Shown piece by piece: positions 36,110 to 45,500 of a stretch of 64,000 bases of DNA. The stretch is from assembly GCA_964400015.1 (NCBI GenBank), contig CAYNRR010000005.1, positions 25,687 through 89,686 on the forward strand, read 5' to 3'. Within the stretch, counting starts at the first letter, position 1. Each line of letters begins with the position of its first letter. A program made the translations under genes and the position numbers. The notes under the pieces are model-generated. The model was not told the origin of the DNA. It did not search any database and saw only the letters and a list, made by a program, of their open reading frames with translations. This stretch comes from UBA1234 sp964400015. Lineage in GTDB: Bacteria > Bacillota > Clostridia > TANB77 > UBA1234.

Positions 36110-37138
36110 ATGAAAAGATTAACCTATGGAATTGTTTTTATTTTAGTTGTTTTAATTATTATAGGAATTGCATTATTTTCACAAAACACTTCAGACACGT
36201 TGACGGATAGTTTTTCAAGTGGTGACACTCTTACAAAGTTAACTGTAAGTGAAGTTACACATTCTGTCTTTTATGCTCCTCAATACGTTGCTATTAACTT
36301 AGGTTTTTTTGAAGAAGAAGGCTTAGATATTGAACTAATAAATGGTGGTGGAGCTAATAATGTTATGACCTCTGTTTTGTCTGATCAAGTTGAAATCGGA
36401 TTTGCTGGTCCTGAAGCTGCAATATATGTTTATAACGAAAATAATTCTGACTATGCTGAAGTATTTGCACAAGTTACCAAAAGAGATGGCTCTATGTTAG
36501 TTTCAAGAGAGAAAAATACAGATTTTGTTTGGGAAAATTTAAGAGGTTCTCATGTACTTCCTGGTCGTAAAGGTGGCGTTCCTTACATGACCTTTGAGTA
36601 TGTATTAAAAGAAAATAATATTGATCCTAATGTAGATTTAAATTTAGATACTTCTATTAGTTTTGATTCCATGACAAGTGCTTTCGTATCTGGGGTCGGC
36701 GATTATGTTACTGTTTTTGAACCAACAGCATCTAGCTTAGAAACAAATAATCAAGGATACATTGTAGCATCAGTTGGAGCTAGTACTGATGAAATACCTT
36801 ACACTGCTTACTTCGCAAAGAAAAGCTATATAGAAAACAATTCTGATATAATCGAAAGATTCACAAGAGCTTTATACAAAGGTCAACAGTGGGTGAATGA
36901 ACATTCTTCTTTAGAAATTGCCGAAGTTGTGCTTTCTTCTTTCCCAGATTCAGATATAGTTCTTTTAGAAAAAGCTATTGAAAATTACAAAACTATTGAT
37001 GTTTGGAATACCGTGCCTTATTTGTCTGAAGAATCTTTTTACAAACTTCAAGAAATAATGATTTTGGCTGGCGAATTAGAAACTACAGCACCTTTTGAAA
37101 CAATTGTAAATAATTCTTTTGCAGAAAAATTCCAATAA
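36110..37138 (+). CDS. ABC transporter substrate-binding protein (NMT1/SsuA-like)
   Basis: The start MKRLTYG follows GGGAGGATTTT. The 342-residue protein is anchored by an N-terminal helix rather than a lipobox cysteine (IVFILVVLIIIGIALF), then an NMT1/THI5-like periplasmic-binding fold: SVFYAPQYVAINLGFFEEEGLDIELINGGGANNVMTSVLSDQVEIGFAGPEAAIY, the typical first lobe. Substrate may be a sulfonate, aliphatic amine or thiamine precursor. It works with the permease just upstream; no TPP riboswitch is visible. Confidence 0.9.
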   Translation: MKRLTYGIVFILVVLIIIGIALFSQNTSDTLTDSFSSGDTLTKLTVSEVTHSVFYAPQYVAINLGFFEEEGLDIELINGGGANNVMTSVLSDQVEIGFAGPEAAIYVYNENNSDYAEVFAQVTKRDGSMLVSREKNTDFVWENLRGSHVLPGRKGGVPYMTFEYVLKENNIDPNVDLNLDTSISFDSMTSAFVSGVGDYVTVFEPTASSLETNNQGYIVASVGASTDEIPYTAYFAKKSYIENNSDIIERFTRALYKGQQWVNEHSSLEIAEVVLSSFPDSDIVLLEKAIENYKTIDVWNTVPYLSEESFYKLQEIMILAGELETTAPFETIVNNSFAEKFQ

Positions 37139-37142
37139 AATA

Positions 37143-37175
37143 ATGCTACGCATTTATAGCGTAGCATCTTTTTTG
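37143..37175. terminator. Bidirectional terminator lying inside the end of the glycosyltransferase gene
   Basis: ATGCTACGC / GCGTAGCAT, 9-bp stem with a 7-base loop, then CTTTTTTG. Its right arm encodes the last codons (DAT) of the convergent gene on the other strand. Confidence 0.88.
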
Positions 37176-38212
37176 TCTTTCAAAAAAGTTTCAAAATATT
37201 TTTTATATTCTAAAACTATTTTCCCTCCATCATATTCTTGAATTGATTTTAAGTTTTCATTTGATAATTCTGTTAGCCTTTTTCTATTTTTATAAAGTTC
37301 TATCAATTTTTCTTTCAATTTTCCCTTTACTTTTTCGTCATCTTTTCCATAATTTCTGTCCCCTATTATATATGCTGATTGTAGTTTTCCAAAAGCTTCT
37401 GGCACTACTCCTACATCCGTAGATATTATTGGCACGCCACATGACATCGCTTCAAGAATCGGTAATGGTGTACCTTCCATTATTGAAGTACACAAACAAA
37501 CATCAATCTCACTATAATATTGTGGCATTTCTTCTGGTGTTCTCCATTTAATATTTCTATCAGCATAATGTTCTTTCACATTATATCCTTCGTCAATTAG
37601 TTCCCTAATTACAGGTTTTATAATAGAATTAAATCCTTTTAGGTCTACCCCTTCATATTTAATTGCACTGTTTCCTATCCAACCAACAACTAATTTGCGA
37701 TTATATTCATGAAACCTTTCTAAATTTTTAGGCAACATTGCATTCGTATTGCAAACATCATGTACTATTCCATAAGGTCTTTTTAAAGCATCGATGTTTG
37801 AGTATTTGTCAAATAATTTTTTAGATATCACATAGTATTCCTTACAATGTTTATTGAATATATTTTTATACATTTCTATTTCATCATCTTTTAAAAATAA
37901 GAAATCATAAACTCCAGTTGAAATTTTAGGTTGAATATTTTTTATATATTCTTCATAATTGCCATACTTTTCAAGCACTTTATTTTTAAACGTTTCGCTT
38001 TCTATTTGAAGCAGAATTTTTCTCCAAAAGAAATGTATCATGTCATAATCTTTTAGATTTTCTAGAAATTCAAAAAATGTTTCACTTTCTTTTCTGACAT
38101 CATAATATTTTATATCGATATCAAAAAAGCCTTTCAATTCAAGTGCTATTTTTTGTGCGATTATATCAAAAGCCCAGTTTGGCACGTCACAAACAAGACA
38201 AATCCTTTGCAT
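37154..38212 (-). CDS. GT4-family (GT-B) glycosyltransferase
   Basis: A 352-residue cytosolic glycosyltransferase. The C-terminal domain has the nucleotide-sugar signature EGTPLPILEAMSCGVPIISTDVGVVPEAFG near residue 245, typical of retaining GT4 enzymes; the N-terminal half is the acceptor-binding Rossmann-like domain (MQRICLVCDVPNWAFD). It is 8 bp after a GT2 gene, so the two act together, probably on a cell-surface glycan. Donor and acceptor are unknown. Confidence 0.9.
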   Translation of the reverse strand: MQRICLVCDVPNWAFDIIAQKIALELKGFFDIDIKYYDVRKESETFFEFLENLKDYDMIHFFWRKILLQIESETFKNKVLEKYGNYEEYIKNIQPKISTGVYDFLFLKDDEIEMYKNIFNKHCKEYYVISKKLFDKYSNIDALKRPYGIVHDVCNTNAMLPKNLERFHEYNRKLVVGWIGNSAIKYEGVDLKGFNSIIKPVIRELIDEGYNVKEHYADRNIKWRTPEEMPQYYSEIDVCLCTSIMEGTPLPILEAMSCGVPIISTDVGVVPEAFGKLQSAYIIGDRNYGKDDEKVKGKLKEKLIELYKNRKRLTELSNENLKSIQEYDGGKIVLEYKKYFETFLKDKKDATL

Positions 38213-38220
38213 ATTTCCTC

Positions 38221-39288
38221 CTATTCATTCATCATTTTCAAATACATTTCTGCTTGTGGTTTAGACATTTTTTCTTTAATATCATTTGGCATAAAACTTC
38301 TAACTTCTGCAATTACCTTGCATATATCTATAACATCTTTGTAGTCACCATCGATTATTTTATCTATTATTAAACCTAGTGACTCTTGGCAAGCTGGTAC
38401 ATTCAATTCTTTACTTAATTTATAGAACCATCTCATTTGAGATAGTACCTCTATTTTTTCTTCTTCTGTTAAAAGTTTAGAATCAATAAATTTGTATAAC
38501 ATATATGTCATACTTTTCGCATAAAAGAATCGATAAAATCCAAGTTCATCATTTTCTTTAAAATTTTCATATATTTTTTTATAAGCTTTACTTATACCAT
38601 AAAAATATTTCGCCGTACAATTCATAGAAATAGAAGTTCCTGCGTAACGTTGTCTATAAATGTATATAACATCTGATATATAATATACTTTCTTTGATTT
38701 TATAAAACAATATGTTGTAAAAATCGCATCTTCTGCTGGCAATCCAACTTCAAACTTTAGATTTAATTCTTTTATAAATTTAACATCAAATATTTTATTA
38801 CAAGCACTTGAATTCATTATATAAAAAGAGTCTGCATAATCTTTTATATCAAGCTTGAAATTTTTATATTTTTCTGTGTTAAAAATGGGATTCTCCCAAA
38901 GTGTTCCATCTTCATAACAGTTTATATAATTCCCTATAACATAGTCTGCTAATTCTTCAGTTATTTTTCTTTCTAGAGTTTCACACGCATTCGGTGTCAA
39001 TAAATCATCTGAATCAACAAACATAATATAATCTCCTGTAGCACTATCCATTCCAAAATTTCTTGCATCAGATAAGCCACCATTTGTTTTGTGTAAAACT
39101 TTTATTCTAGAATCTTCAACAGCATATTTTTCAGCAATTCTGCCTGACTCATCTGTAGAGCCATCATTTACCAAAATAATTTCTAGATTTTCATATGTTT
39201 GATTTTGAATGCTTTTTATACACTCTTCCAAATATTTTTCAACATTATAAATTGGAACTATTATGCTAATCTTTTTATTTTCTAACAT
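38221..39288 (-). CDS. GT2-family (GT-A) glycosyltransferase
   Basis: A 355-residue enzyme with the GT2 N-terminal domain: ISIIVPIYNVEKYLEECIKSIQNQTYENLEIILVNDGSTDES, then NGGLSDARNFGMDSATGDYIMFVDSDD carrying the DxD metal motif at about residue 93. The C-terminal half is helical and unassigned. AAAAGGAGAAGATC precedes the start. First gene of a two-gene unit with the GT4 enzyme. Confidence 0.93.
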   Translation of the reverse strand: MLENKKISIIVPIYNVEKYLEECIKSIQNQTYENLEIILVNDGSTDESGRIAEKYAVEDSRIKVLHKTNGGLSDARNFGMDSATGDYIMFVDSDDLLTPNACETLERKITEELADYVIGNYINCYEDGTLWENPIFNTEKYKNFKLDIKDYADSFYIMNSSACNKIFDVKFIKELNLKFEVGLPAEDAIFTTYCFIKSKKVYYISDVIYIYRQRYAGTSISMNCTAKYFYGISKAYKKIYENFKENDELGFYRFFYAKSMTYMLYKFIDSKLLTEEEKIEVLSQMRWFYKLSKELNVPACQESLGLIIDKIIDGDYKDVIDICKVIAEVRSFMPNDIKEKMSKPQAEMYLKMMNE

Positions 39289-39318
39289 GATCTTCTCCTT
39301 TTGTATTTAACACTATTT

Positions 39319-39356
39319 AAAAACAAAAGGTCATAGGAAAACTCCCATGGCCTTTT
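39319..39356 (-). terminator. Terminator after the copper-amine-oxidase-N-domain genes
   Basis: Minus strand AAAAGGCCATGGG / CCTATGACCTTTT stem with one mismatch, then GTTTTT. Confidence 0.8.
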
Positions 39357-39375
39357 ATTTCTACTTTTATTTGAT

Positions 39376-40785
39376 TTATTCTTCTTCGCCAAAAAGTTTT
39401 AGCTCTACTGTATCCTTTGGTAATTCAACAGTTATATTTTGATTTATTTTTTTAATTACGCTCTTAACATCTGCATTAAAGTCTATAGTTTCATCACCCA
39501 TATCAACTTTACCTGTTAAATTTATTGTAGCTTCTGTATTTACACCATTTTCATATTTTGAAGTAAACTTTAATTTAGTATTTTTTAAGAAATCACTTAA
39601 TCCTAAATCAAATCCTATAAGGTCAGTAACGATTTTGTCTACATCTTTTATAGATATTTCATATTTATAAGTTTTTGCTGTTCTACCTGAAACAGTAAAG
39701 AAATCATCACTTACAAATTGGCAAGCAAGTGTTGTCAATGTTTTTACCTCTTCATATATTGTTGGAGTTAGTGTAACCATTGAAAATAATGAATCAACCA
39801 TTTCTTGTAGTTCTTCTTCTGCATTTCCTTTTTGCATTCTCAAATTAGGAAGTTCTATCAAATCAACATTTTCGTCATATTCAACTTTACCCCATTTTGT
39901 ACCTATTTCAGATTCAAGTAATGAAGATTTTACATACATTGATGGTTCTTCTGTATCAACTGCTATTTTAAGAGATACGTTGTCTAAGCCCTCTTCTTTT
40001 ATTTTATCATAAGCAGAACCTTTACCAGTAGTTTTGTATGTTAAATCCATGCCTATTGTTTTTCCAGCAATTTTTAAAAGTCCATCACAAACAACTTTAA
40101 TATTTGTATTTTCTTTTTTATCTTTTGAATTTTTATAATTCATTGTTAATGTCATATCAGCTTCAGCTTCTGCTGTATCAAAGTTTGTTGTTTTTTCTGT
40201 CATCATTGCATAAAAAGTTGGAGCTTCTTCTTTGATAATATCAAGCACAATCTTAGTATCAAGAATTACTACTGTTTGTGTTGCTTCATCCCAGCCAACT
40301 TTTAATCCTAATGTTTCAGATATAAATCTTGCTGGTACTAATGTTCTTCCATCAATGATTACTGGTGCTGCATCTAATTCTATTTTTTCAACATCATTAC
40401 CTGTTTTTACTGTTGCAACATTATTATCAATTTGAAGTTGCATAACTTTTTCAGCTTTAGTAGCTGTTACTGTATTTGTTGCACCGTCCCAATCAATATT
40501 TGCACCTAAAACTTCAAATATTTTTCTTACTGGAACCATAGTTCTATCATTTACTAATTGTGGTTCAACCTTATTTCCCTCATCATCAGTAAAATCAACT
40601 GTTTCGCCGTTTAATACAACACTAATTGAATCTGTGTCTCCTCTTTCAGAGATTAGCATAATTTGATTTTTTTCGTCTATGCTAGTTACAGGTTCAGCGT
40701 AATCTACAGCATATACAGATGTTGTTGCAACTGAAATCATAGTTGCAATCATCATAATCATTGAAAAGATTTTTGTTTTTTTCAT
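39376..40785 (-). CDS. Exported protein with copper amine oxidase N-terminal domain
   Basis: A 469-residue secreted protein: signal peptide (SMIMMIATMISVATTSVYA), then a copper-amine-oxidase-N-type domain repeated as QLVNDRTMVPVRKIFEVLGANIDWDGATNTV and IIDGRTLVPARFISETLGLKVGWDEATQTV (about 80-175). These stalk-like domains are common in Clostridial wall proteins and do not imply oxidase activity. The following ~290 residues resemble the lipoprotein-like region seen in the 1.5-2.9 kb protein. It is a paralogue of the gene 15 bp upstream on the same strand. Confidence 0.88.
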   Translation of the reverse strand: MKKTKIFSMIMMIATMISVATTSVYAVDYAEPVTSIDEKNQIMLISERGDTDSISVVLNGETVDFTDDEGNKVEPQLVNDRTMVPVRKIFEVLGANIDWDGATNTVTATKAEKVMQLQIDNNVATVKTGNDVEKIELDAAPVIIDGRTLVPARFISETLGLKVGWDEATQTVVILDTKIVLDIIKEEAPTFYAMMTEKTTNFDTAEAEADMTLTMNYKNSKDKKENTNIKVVCDGLLKIAGKTIGMDLTYKTTGKGSAYDKIKEEGLDNVSLKIAVDTEEPSMYVKSSLLESEIGTKWGKVEYDENVDLIELPNLRMQKGNAEEELQEMVDSLFSMVTLTPTIYEEVKTLTTLACQFVSDDFFTVSGRTAKTYKYEISIKDVDKIVTDLIGFDLGLSDFLKNTKLKFTSKYENGVNTEATINLTGKVDMGDETIDFNADVKSVIKKINQNITVELPKDTVELKLFGEEE

Positions 40786-40800
40786 AAGTTTTCCTCCCTT

Positions 40801-42051
40801 TTAATTCACTATTTTAATATTATATACGATTTTTTCATTAAAATCATTTAATAATGTAATAGTTACTATTGAAACAAATGAACCATTACTTTCTTCAATT
40901 TGTATGTTTAAATCAATAGTAGAATAGTCATATAACAATTCGTCAAATGTAACATCATAATTAAAGAATAACTTGTTTATAATATTAAAACTTTTACTGA
41001 ACGTATTACCAAATATAATATTATCAAATGTTGCATAATCACACAAGATGTTATTTGATGTAGAAGTAAATTTTTTATTTTTTATAATACTTGTTGTTGC
41101 TGTATTACTAGTATTAAATAGCGATATAAAATTTTCAAAGTCGTTTTTCATTTTTGCAAATGTTGTGATATTTATTTTATCTTCGTCTACTCCAAAAAAA
41201 TTTTTCATGGCTTCTTCAAATGAGTCGTTATACTTTCCGTTTAAATCAATCTCATCATAAGTATATTGATTTTGAGGTAACATTTTATTTAAAATACTCA
41301 TTGCACTCGAATACGTAAAACCTGTTTCATCATATTTAATATTTAATCCTATTGAACTCCAGCCTTCATTTTTTATTTCATTGAATAATTCTGACGTTCC
41401 TGTAAAGTCAATTAGTATGCTTTGCGAATCTTGAGTATCATTTGAAATTGTTGCGTACACACTTGAAATATTATTGTTACCAGAATTCAATAAATCATAA
41501 TAATTTCTAGAAATTTGTATTATTGCAGATTGATTTTCACTAAGCAAACTTTTATATAGTATTGGTGACTTTTCTTTGATTTTTTGAGCAAAATAATTAT
41601 AATCTATAATTATTGCTGTTTGCTCTCTAGAATCCCAAGCAACTTGCTTGCCAAGACTTTCTGAAATAAATCTAAGTGGCACCATTGTTCTATCATTTAT
41701 TAAAATCGGTTTTGAATCTAATTGTACCTTTTTAGTAATATTACCTTTTGTTATTTCTGCAATTGAATTATTTATTTGCAATTTTACTGTAGTGTCATCT
41801 TTTACTGCTAAAGCTGTTTTAGTACTGTCATCCCACGTAACAGTTGCACCTAATAGTTCAAATATTTTTCTAAGTGGAACCATTGTCCTTTCGTTTACAA
41901 TTTGTGCATCTACACGTTGCCCTTTTTCATCTGTAAAATCTATATATTCTCCGTTTAGTTGCACATACACATTACTTGCAAACACGACTGAATTCATTAG
42001 AAACATTGTTGTCATTATAAAAAATGTAATTATCACTTTTTTATTTTTCAT
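40801..42051 (-). CDS. Exported protein with copper amine oxidase N-terminal domain (paralogue)
   Basis: A 416-residue secreted protein, signal peptide VIITFFIMTTMFLMNSVVFA, then the same double domain: QIVNERTMVPLRKIFELLGATVTWDDSTKT and LINDRTMVPLRFISESLGKQVAWDSREQT. The C-terminal region diverges from its neighbour and is rich in Asn and Ser. It is located between trmFO and its paralogue; a surface role is inferred from the signal peptide only. Confidence 0.88.
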   Translation of the reverse strand: MKNKKVIITFFIMTTMFLMNSVVFASNVYVQLNGEYIDFTDEKGQRVDAQIVNERTMVPLRKIFELLGATVTWDDSTKTALAVKDDTTVKLQINNSIAEITKGNITKKVQLDSKPILINDRTMVPLRFISESLGKQVAWDSREQTAIIIDYNYFAQKIKEKSPILYKSLLSENQSAIIQISRNYYDLLNSGNNNISSVYATISNDTQDSQSILIDFTGTSELFNEIKNEGWSSIGLNIKYDETGFTYSSAMSILNKMLPQNQYTYDEIDLNGKYNDSFEEAMKNFFGVDEDKINITTFAKMKNDFENFISLFNTSNTATTSIIKNKKFTSTSNNILCDYATFDNIIFGNTFSKSFNIINKLFFNYDVTFDELLYDYSTIDLNIQIEESNGSFVSIVTITLLNDFNEKIVYNIKIVN

Positions 42052-42065
42052 TAGTTTCCTCCTTT

Positions 42066-43331
42066 TTACTTTTGAAAATGTTTTAAACTTCTTTCTGCAA
42101 GATATTGATATTTTTCAACTTTATTTTTTATCTTTTTATCGCAGTTTAATATTCCAAAGTTTGCATTCATAGGTTGAAAATCTTTATTTGGAGTCGATAT
42201 GTATTTTGAAAGAGCTCCTATTATAGTTTCTTCTGAGAAAAGAACTTTTTCTTCATCATTTAATTTAGCTATCGCGTTTACTGCGGCTACATATCCTGAA
42301 GCTATTGATTCTACATATCCTTCAACACCTGATATTTGTCCAGCGAAATATACATTTGTTTCTTTTAGATTATATGTTTCATCTAAAAGTTCACTTGAAT
42401 TTATATATGTATTTCTGTGCATTACTCCATATTTGATAAACTCTGCATTTTCAAGTGCTGGTATCATTCTAAACACTCTGTCTTGTTCGCCAAATTTTAA
42501 ATTTGTTTGAAAACCAACCAAATTATATAATGTATCCTCTTTATTATCTTGTCTTAGCTGTACAACTGCATAATACTTTTTATCAAAGCCAACCGGTTTA
42601 AGTGGTCCATATGTTAATGTTTGTGAACCTCTTCTTGCCATTTCTTCAATAGGCATACATCCTTCAAATAAATTACCTTTTTCAAATTCATGTTTATTTA
42701 CAATTTCAGCATTTATAAGTTCTGTATAAAATGCTTCATATTCTTCTTTTGTCATAGGACAATTTATATAATCGCTTTCACCTTTTCCATATCTATCAGC
42801 TGTAAAAGCTTTTTCCATATTTATAGATTCCTTTGTAACAATTGGAGCTGCAGCATCATAAAAAAACAATCTATCTTTTCCTGTTAATCTTGCTATTTCG
42901 CCTGATAAAGCATCAGATGTAAGTGGTCCTGTTGCAATTATTGTTATTTGATTATCATCAATTTTTGAAACTTCTTCATTGATTATTTCTATATTAGGAT
43001 TTTCTTTTAATCTATCTGTTACTAATTGTGCAAATTTATCTCTATCTACTGCTAGTGCTTGTCCAGCAGGCACTCTAGTTTCATCAGCACATCTTATTAG
43101 TAAAGAATCTAAATTTCTTAATTCTTCTTTTAATAGACCACACGCATTTGTAATACTGTTAGATTTAAAAGAATTACTACAAACAATTTCAGCTAAATTC
43201 TTATTAGAATGAGCTGGCGAAAATTTATTTGGTTTCATTTCATATAACTTTACTTTTATACCTCTTTTGGCTATTTGATATGCAGCTTCGCTTCCTGCAA
43301 GACCTCCACCTATTATAACTATTTCTTTCAT
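42066..43331 (-). CDS. trmFO: Folate/FAD-dependent tRNA (uracil-5-)-methyltransferase TrmFO
   Basis: TrmFO makes ribothymidine at position 54 of tRNAs using methylene-tetrahydrofolate and FAD. The 421-residue protein starts with the FAD motif IIGGGLAGSEAAYQIAKRGIKVKLYEMKP, and has AEIVCSNSFKS near residue 48, INCPMTKEEYEAFY, and MEFEGCMPIEEMA-type FEGCMPIEEMARRG near 225. The end YFAGQISGVEGYVESIASGYVAAVNA is diagnostic. It is 10 bp after mntP in one run of minus-strand genes. Confidence 0.96.
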   Translation of the reverse strand: MKEIVIIGGGLAGSEAAYQIAKRGIKVKLYEMKPNKFSPAHSNKNLAEIVCSNSFKSNSITNACGLLKEELRNLDSLLIRCADETRVPAGQALAVDRDKFAQLVTDRLKENPNIEIINEEVSKIDDNQITIIATGPLTSDALSGEIARLTGKDRLFFYDAAAPIVTKESINMEKAFTADRYGKGESDYINCPMTKEEYEAFYTELINAEIVNKHEFEKGNLFEGCMPIEEMARRGSQTLTYGPLKPVGFDKKYYAVVQLRQDNKEDTLYNLVGFQTNLKFGEQDRVFRMIPALENAEFIKYGVMHRNTYINSSELLDETYNLKETNVYFAGQISGVEGYVESIASGYVAAVNAIAKLNDEEKVLFSEETIIGALSKYISTPNKDFQPMNANFGILNCDKKIKNKVEKYQYLAERSLKHFQK

Positions 43332-43341
43332 ATTTTACTCC

Positions 43342-43905
43342 TTATAAAATTCCTAAATGTTCAATTAAAATTTTTATTCCCATAAGTATCAATATGATAC
43401 CACCAACTATTTGTGCTTTCTTTTCATATTTTGAGCCGAATTTATTTCCTATTAACACGCCTAGAACCGAAAGAATAAATGTAATTACGCCTATCATTAG
43501 TGCTGCAAATAAAATATTTACGTTTAAAAACGAAAAAGTTATTCCAACAGTTAAAGCATCTATACTCGTTGCTATTGCAAGCCAAATCATAGATTTAAAA
43601 TCTACGCTATCATTTGTTGATTCATCATCTTCTTTTCCAAACGCTTCTCTTATCATATTTATACCAATCAATACTAAAAGTGCAAACGCAATCCAATGGT
43701 CATATTTTTCAATAATAGTTGAAAAAGAACTTCCTAGTAAAAATCCTATTACCGGCATTATGCCTTGGAATATTCCAAAATAACTTCCAATAATTAAAGC
43801 TTTCTTCATATCAAATTTTTTCATTGATAATCCTTTGCAAATAGCAACAGAAAAAGCATCCATTGCTAGTCCAATTGCAATCATAATTATAGCTAAAACT
43901 CCCAT
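43342..43905 (-). CDS. mntP: Manganese efflux pump MntP
   Basis: A 187-residue membrane protein with six helices. The MntP signatures are present twice: GLAMDAFSVAICKGLS near residue 12 and ATSIDALTVGITFSF near residue 113, each with the buried Asp. It exports Mn2+. No yybP-ykoY manganese riboswitch fits in the short upstream gap, so it is probably read with the gene before it. Confidence 0.93.
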   Translation of the reverse strand: MGVLAIIMIAIGLAMDAFSVAICKGLSMKKFDMKKALIIGSYFGIFQGIMPVIGFLLGSSFSTIIEKYDHWIAFALLVLIGINMIREAFGKEDDESTNDSVDFKSMIWLAIATSIDALTVGITFSFLNVNILFAALMIGVITFILSVLGVLIGNKFGSKYEKKAQIVGGIILILMGIKILIEHLGIL

Positions 43906-43931
43906 AATCTCTCCTCTATTTAATCATATTT

Positions 43932-44912
43932 TTAACGTATATACATATCTCCACTTTCAATTTTTCTTGCTTTTTTAAAATGTTCTTTATCGCTTCGTGT
44001 AATTACCTCATCGCCAATTCCATATTGTGTGCAAAGCTTTAATGTCACGCGTCCATTTTCAATTTTAGGATGTCTTAAAACTCTAGACATATCGTTTGAA
44101 ATTTGGCTTATTTTTGCATCGTTTTTAACAACTGCTAAATAAAAAAACTTTTCATCTTCAAATGGTGAATCGCCACCTTTTAAAAACTTGTGTAATTTGC
44201 TTCTTGAAATTCTGCTAGTAAACTGACACCAATCATCATTGCTAATTTCACAATTTTTATTGTGTATACAAGGTGCAATTATTTTCCCATTTTGCTCTAT
44301 TAAATATTCTCTTATCTTCATCATTTTTTTGAATGATTCAGGAGTTCCTGGTTCAATTAACAACAATAATTTATTTGTAGCATTCCATAATTTTTGCACA
44401 GATTGTATTCTGTTTTCGTCGCTCAATTCATTAAGCATATATGATGAAAGTACTAAGTCTGCTTTTTCATTTATTTCATCAGTAGCAATATCACGTTTTA
44501 TCCAAGTTGCATTTGCTAATGAATCGTTTTCACTTTTCATATATTCCCTGCCAAGATTTATCATAGACTCTTCACGTTCTAAACATGTAATTTGAATATT
44601 TTTATTTAAAACTTTTGAAACGCCCCAAGAAGCAGCACCTGTTCCAGCTCCAACGTCGAGTAAAGATTCTATATCATCTTCAAAATTTTCTAAAGTCCAT
44701 TTAAGAGATGATACTACTGCTCCATACGTTGCTGGCATACGTACAATCGAATATACTAAAGCCTCGTCATCACTAGTAAGTAGTCTATTTCCTTTTCCAC
44801 TTTTATTTATGTACTTTTCTGAAATCCCTTTTGAAATTTCCAAAAGTTCTGTTTGCTTCTTACCTTCGACTTTTCTGTTTATCTTTTCTTTTAAGCTAAT
44901 TGGCAACTCCAT
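43932..44912 (-). CDS. Rsm22-like small-subunit-associated methyltransferase
   Basis: A 326-residue protein of the Rsm22 family. The SAM-binding motif is LLDVGAGTGAASWG near residue 88; YMLNELSDENR and the LLLIEPGTPESFKKM segment are family hallmarks. A cysteine cluster CIHNKNC...DWCQF near 215-230 probably binds an iron-sulfur cluster as in mitochondrial Rsm22. It likely acts on, or assembles, the ribosomal small subunit; the bacterial target is unproven. Mapped 26 bp upstream of mntP. Confidence 0.88.
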   Translation of the reverse strand: MELPISLKEKINRKVEGKKQTELLEISKGISEKYINKSGKGNRLLTSDDEALVYSIVRMPATYGAVVSSLKWTLENFEDDIESLLDVGAGTGAASWGVSKVLNKNIQITCLEREESMINLGREYMKSENDSLANATWIKRDIATDEINEKADLVLSSYMLNELSDENRIQSVQKLWNATNKLLLLIEPGTPESFKKMMKIREYLIEQNGKIIAPCIHNKNCEISNDDWCQFTSRISRSKLHKFLKGGDSPFEDEKFFYLAVVKNDAKISQISNDMSRVLRHPKIENGRVTLKLCTQYGIGDEVITRSDKEHFKKARKIESGDMYIR

Positions 44913-44930
44913 TACTTTTTCCTTTCAAAT

Positions 44931-44956
44931 AAAAGATACGATTACTCGTATCTTTT
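44931..44956 (-). terminator. Superoxide reductase terminator
   Basis: AAAAGATACGA / TCGTATCTTTT, an 11-bp stem with a four-base loop and T-run. Confidence 0.85.
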
Positions 44957-44963
44957 ATAAAAT

Positions 44964-45344
44964 TTATTTAACTTCTGACATCCAAAGTCCATGTTTATTG
45001 CAATAAGCATATAGTGTAGAACCTGGAATATATGGAAATCTAGTTAATGTATCTTGTTCTGGATATAATTTAACTCTAGTAGTTCTATTTTCAGAAACTT
45101 GAGCAATCCACATTATATAATGATCTTTTTCCATAGGATGTTCTACTTCACCAACTCTAACTGCAATTTCGTCTTCAACTAATTCATATACTGGAACATG
45201 CTTTTCAGTAGCTGCATCTTCAACATTTGCAATCAAAGGCTCCATTGCTTGACCACAACATCTAATAGGTGCTGCGTTTCCTTGAATTAGTCCTATAATA
45301 TTTCCACATGTTTTACAAACATAAAATTTAACATTCTTATCCAT
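44964..45344 (-). CDS. dfx: Desulfoferrodoxin-type superoxide reductase (2Fe-SOR)
   Basis: Reduces superoxide to hydrogen peroxide without making oxygen, a defence of strict anaerobes. The 126-residue protein has the desulforedoxin FeCys4 centre (Cys10, Cys13, Cys29, Cys30) and the catalytic FeHis4Cys centre (His49, His69, His75, Cys115, His118). The gating Glu47 and Lys48 (TEKHVPV) are in place. Single gene with own promoter and terminator. Confidence 0.97.
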   Translation of the reverse strand: MDKNVKFYVCKTCGNIIGLIQGNAAPIRCCGQAMEPLIANVEDAATEKHVPVYELVEDEIAVRVGEVEHPMEKDHYIMWIAQVSENRTTRVKLYPEQDTLTRFPYIPGSTLYAYCNKHGLWMSEVK

Positions 45345-45367
45345 TTATCTTTCATCCTCCTAGAGCT

Positions 45368-45396
45368 ACAATACCATATTGTACGCATAAATTCAA
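45368..45396 (-). promoter_or_regulatory. Superoxide reductase promoter
   Basis: Minus strand TTGAAT (45391-45396), 17-base spacer, TATTGT (45368-45373), just before the AGGAGG ribosome site region. Confidence 0.6.
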
Positions 45397-45437
45397 TCTA
45401 TTTGTAAAATTCTATCCATTCATTTTTGTCCTCCTAC

Positions 45438-45467
45438 TTGAATGTTTTCATAACATTATGATATTAT
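45438..45467 (+). promoter_or_regulatory. Promoter of the 45.5 kb gene
   Basis: TTGAAT (45438-45443), 18-base spacer, TATTAT (45462-45467), about 33 bp before the start codon. Confidence 0.55.
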
Positions 45468-45500
45468 TTTTATATATTAAATTTTCAAAGAGGAGATTTT

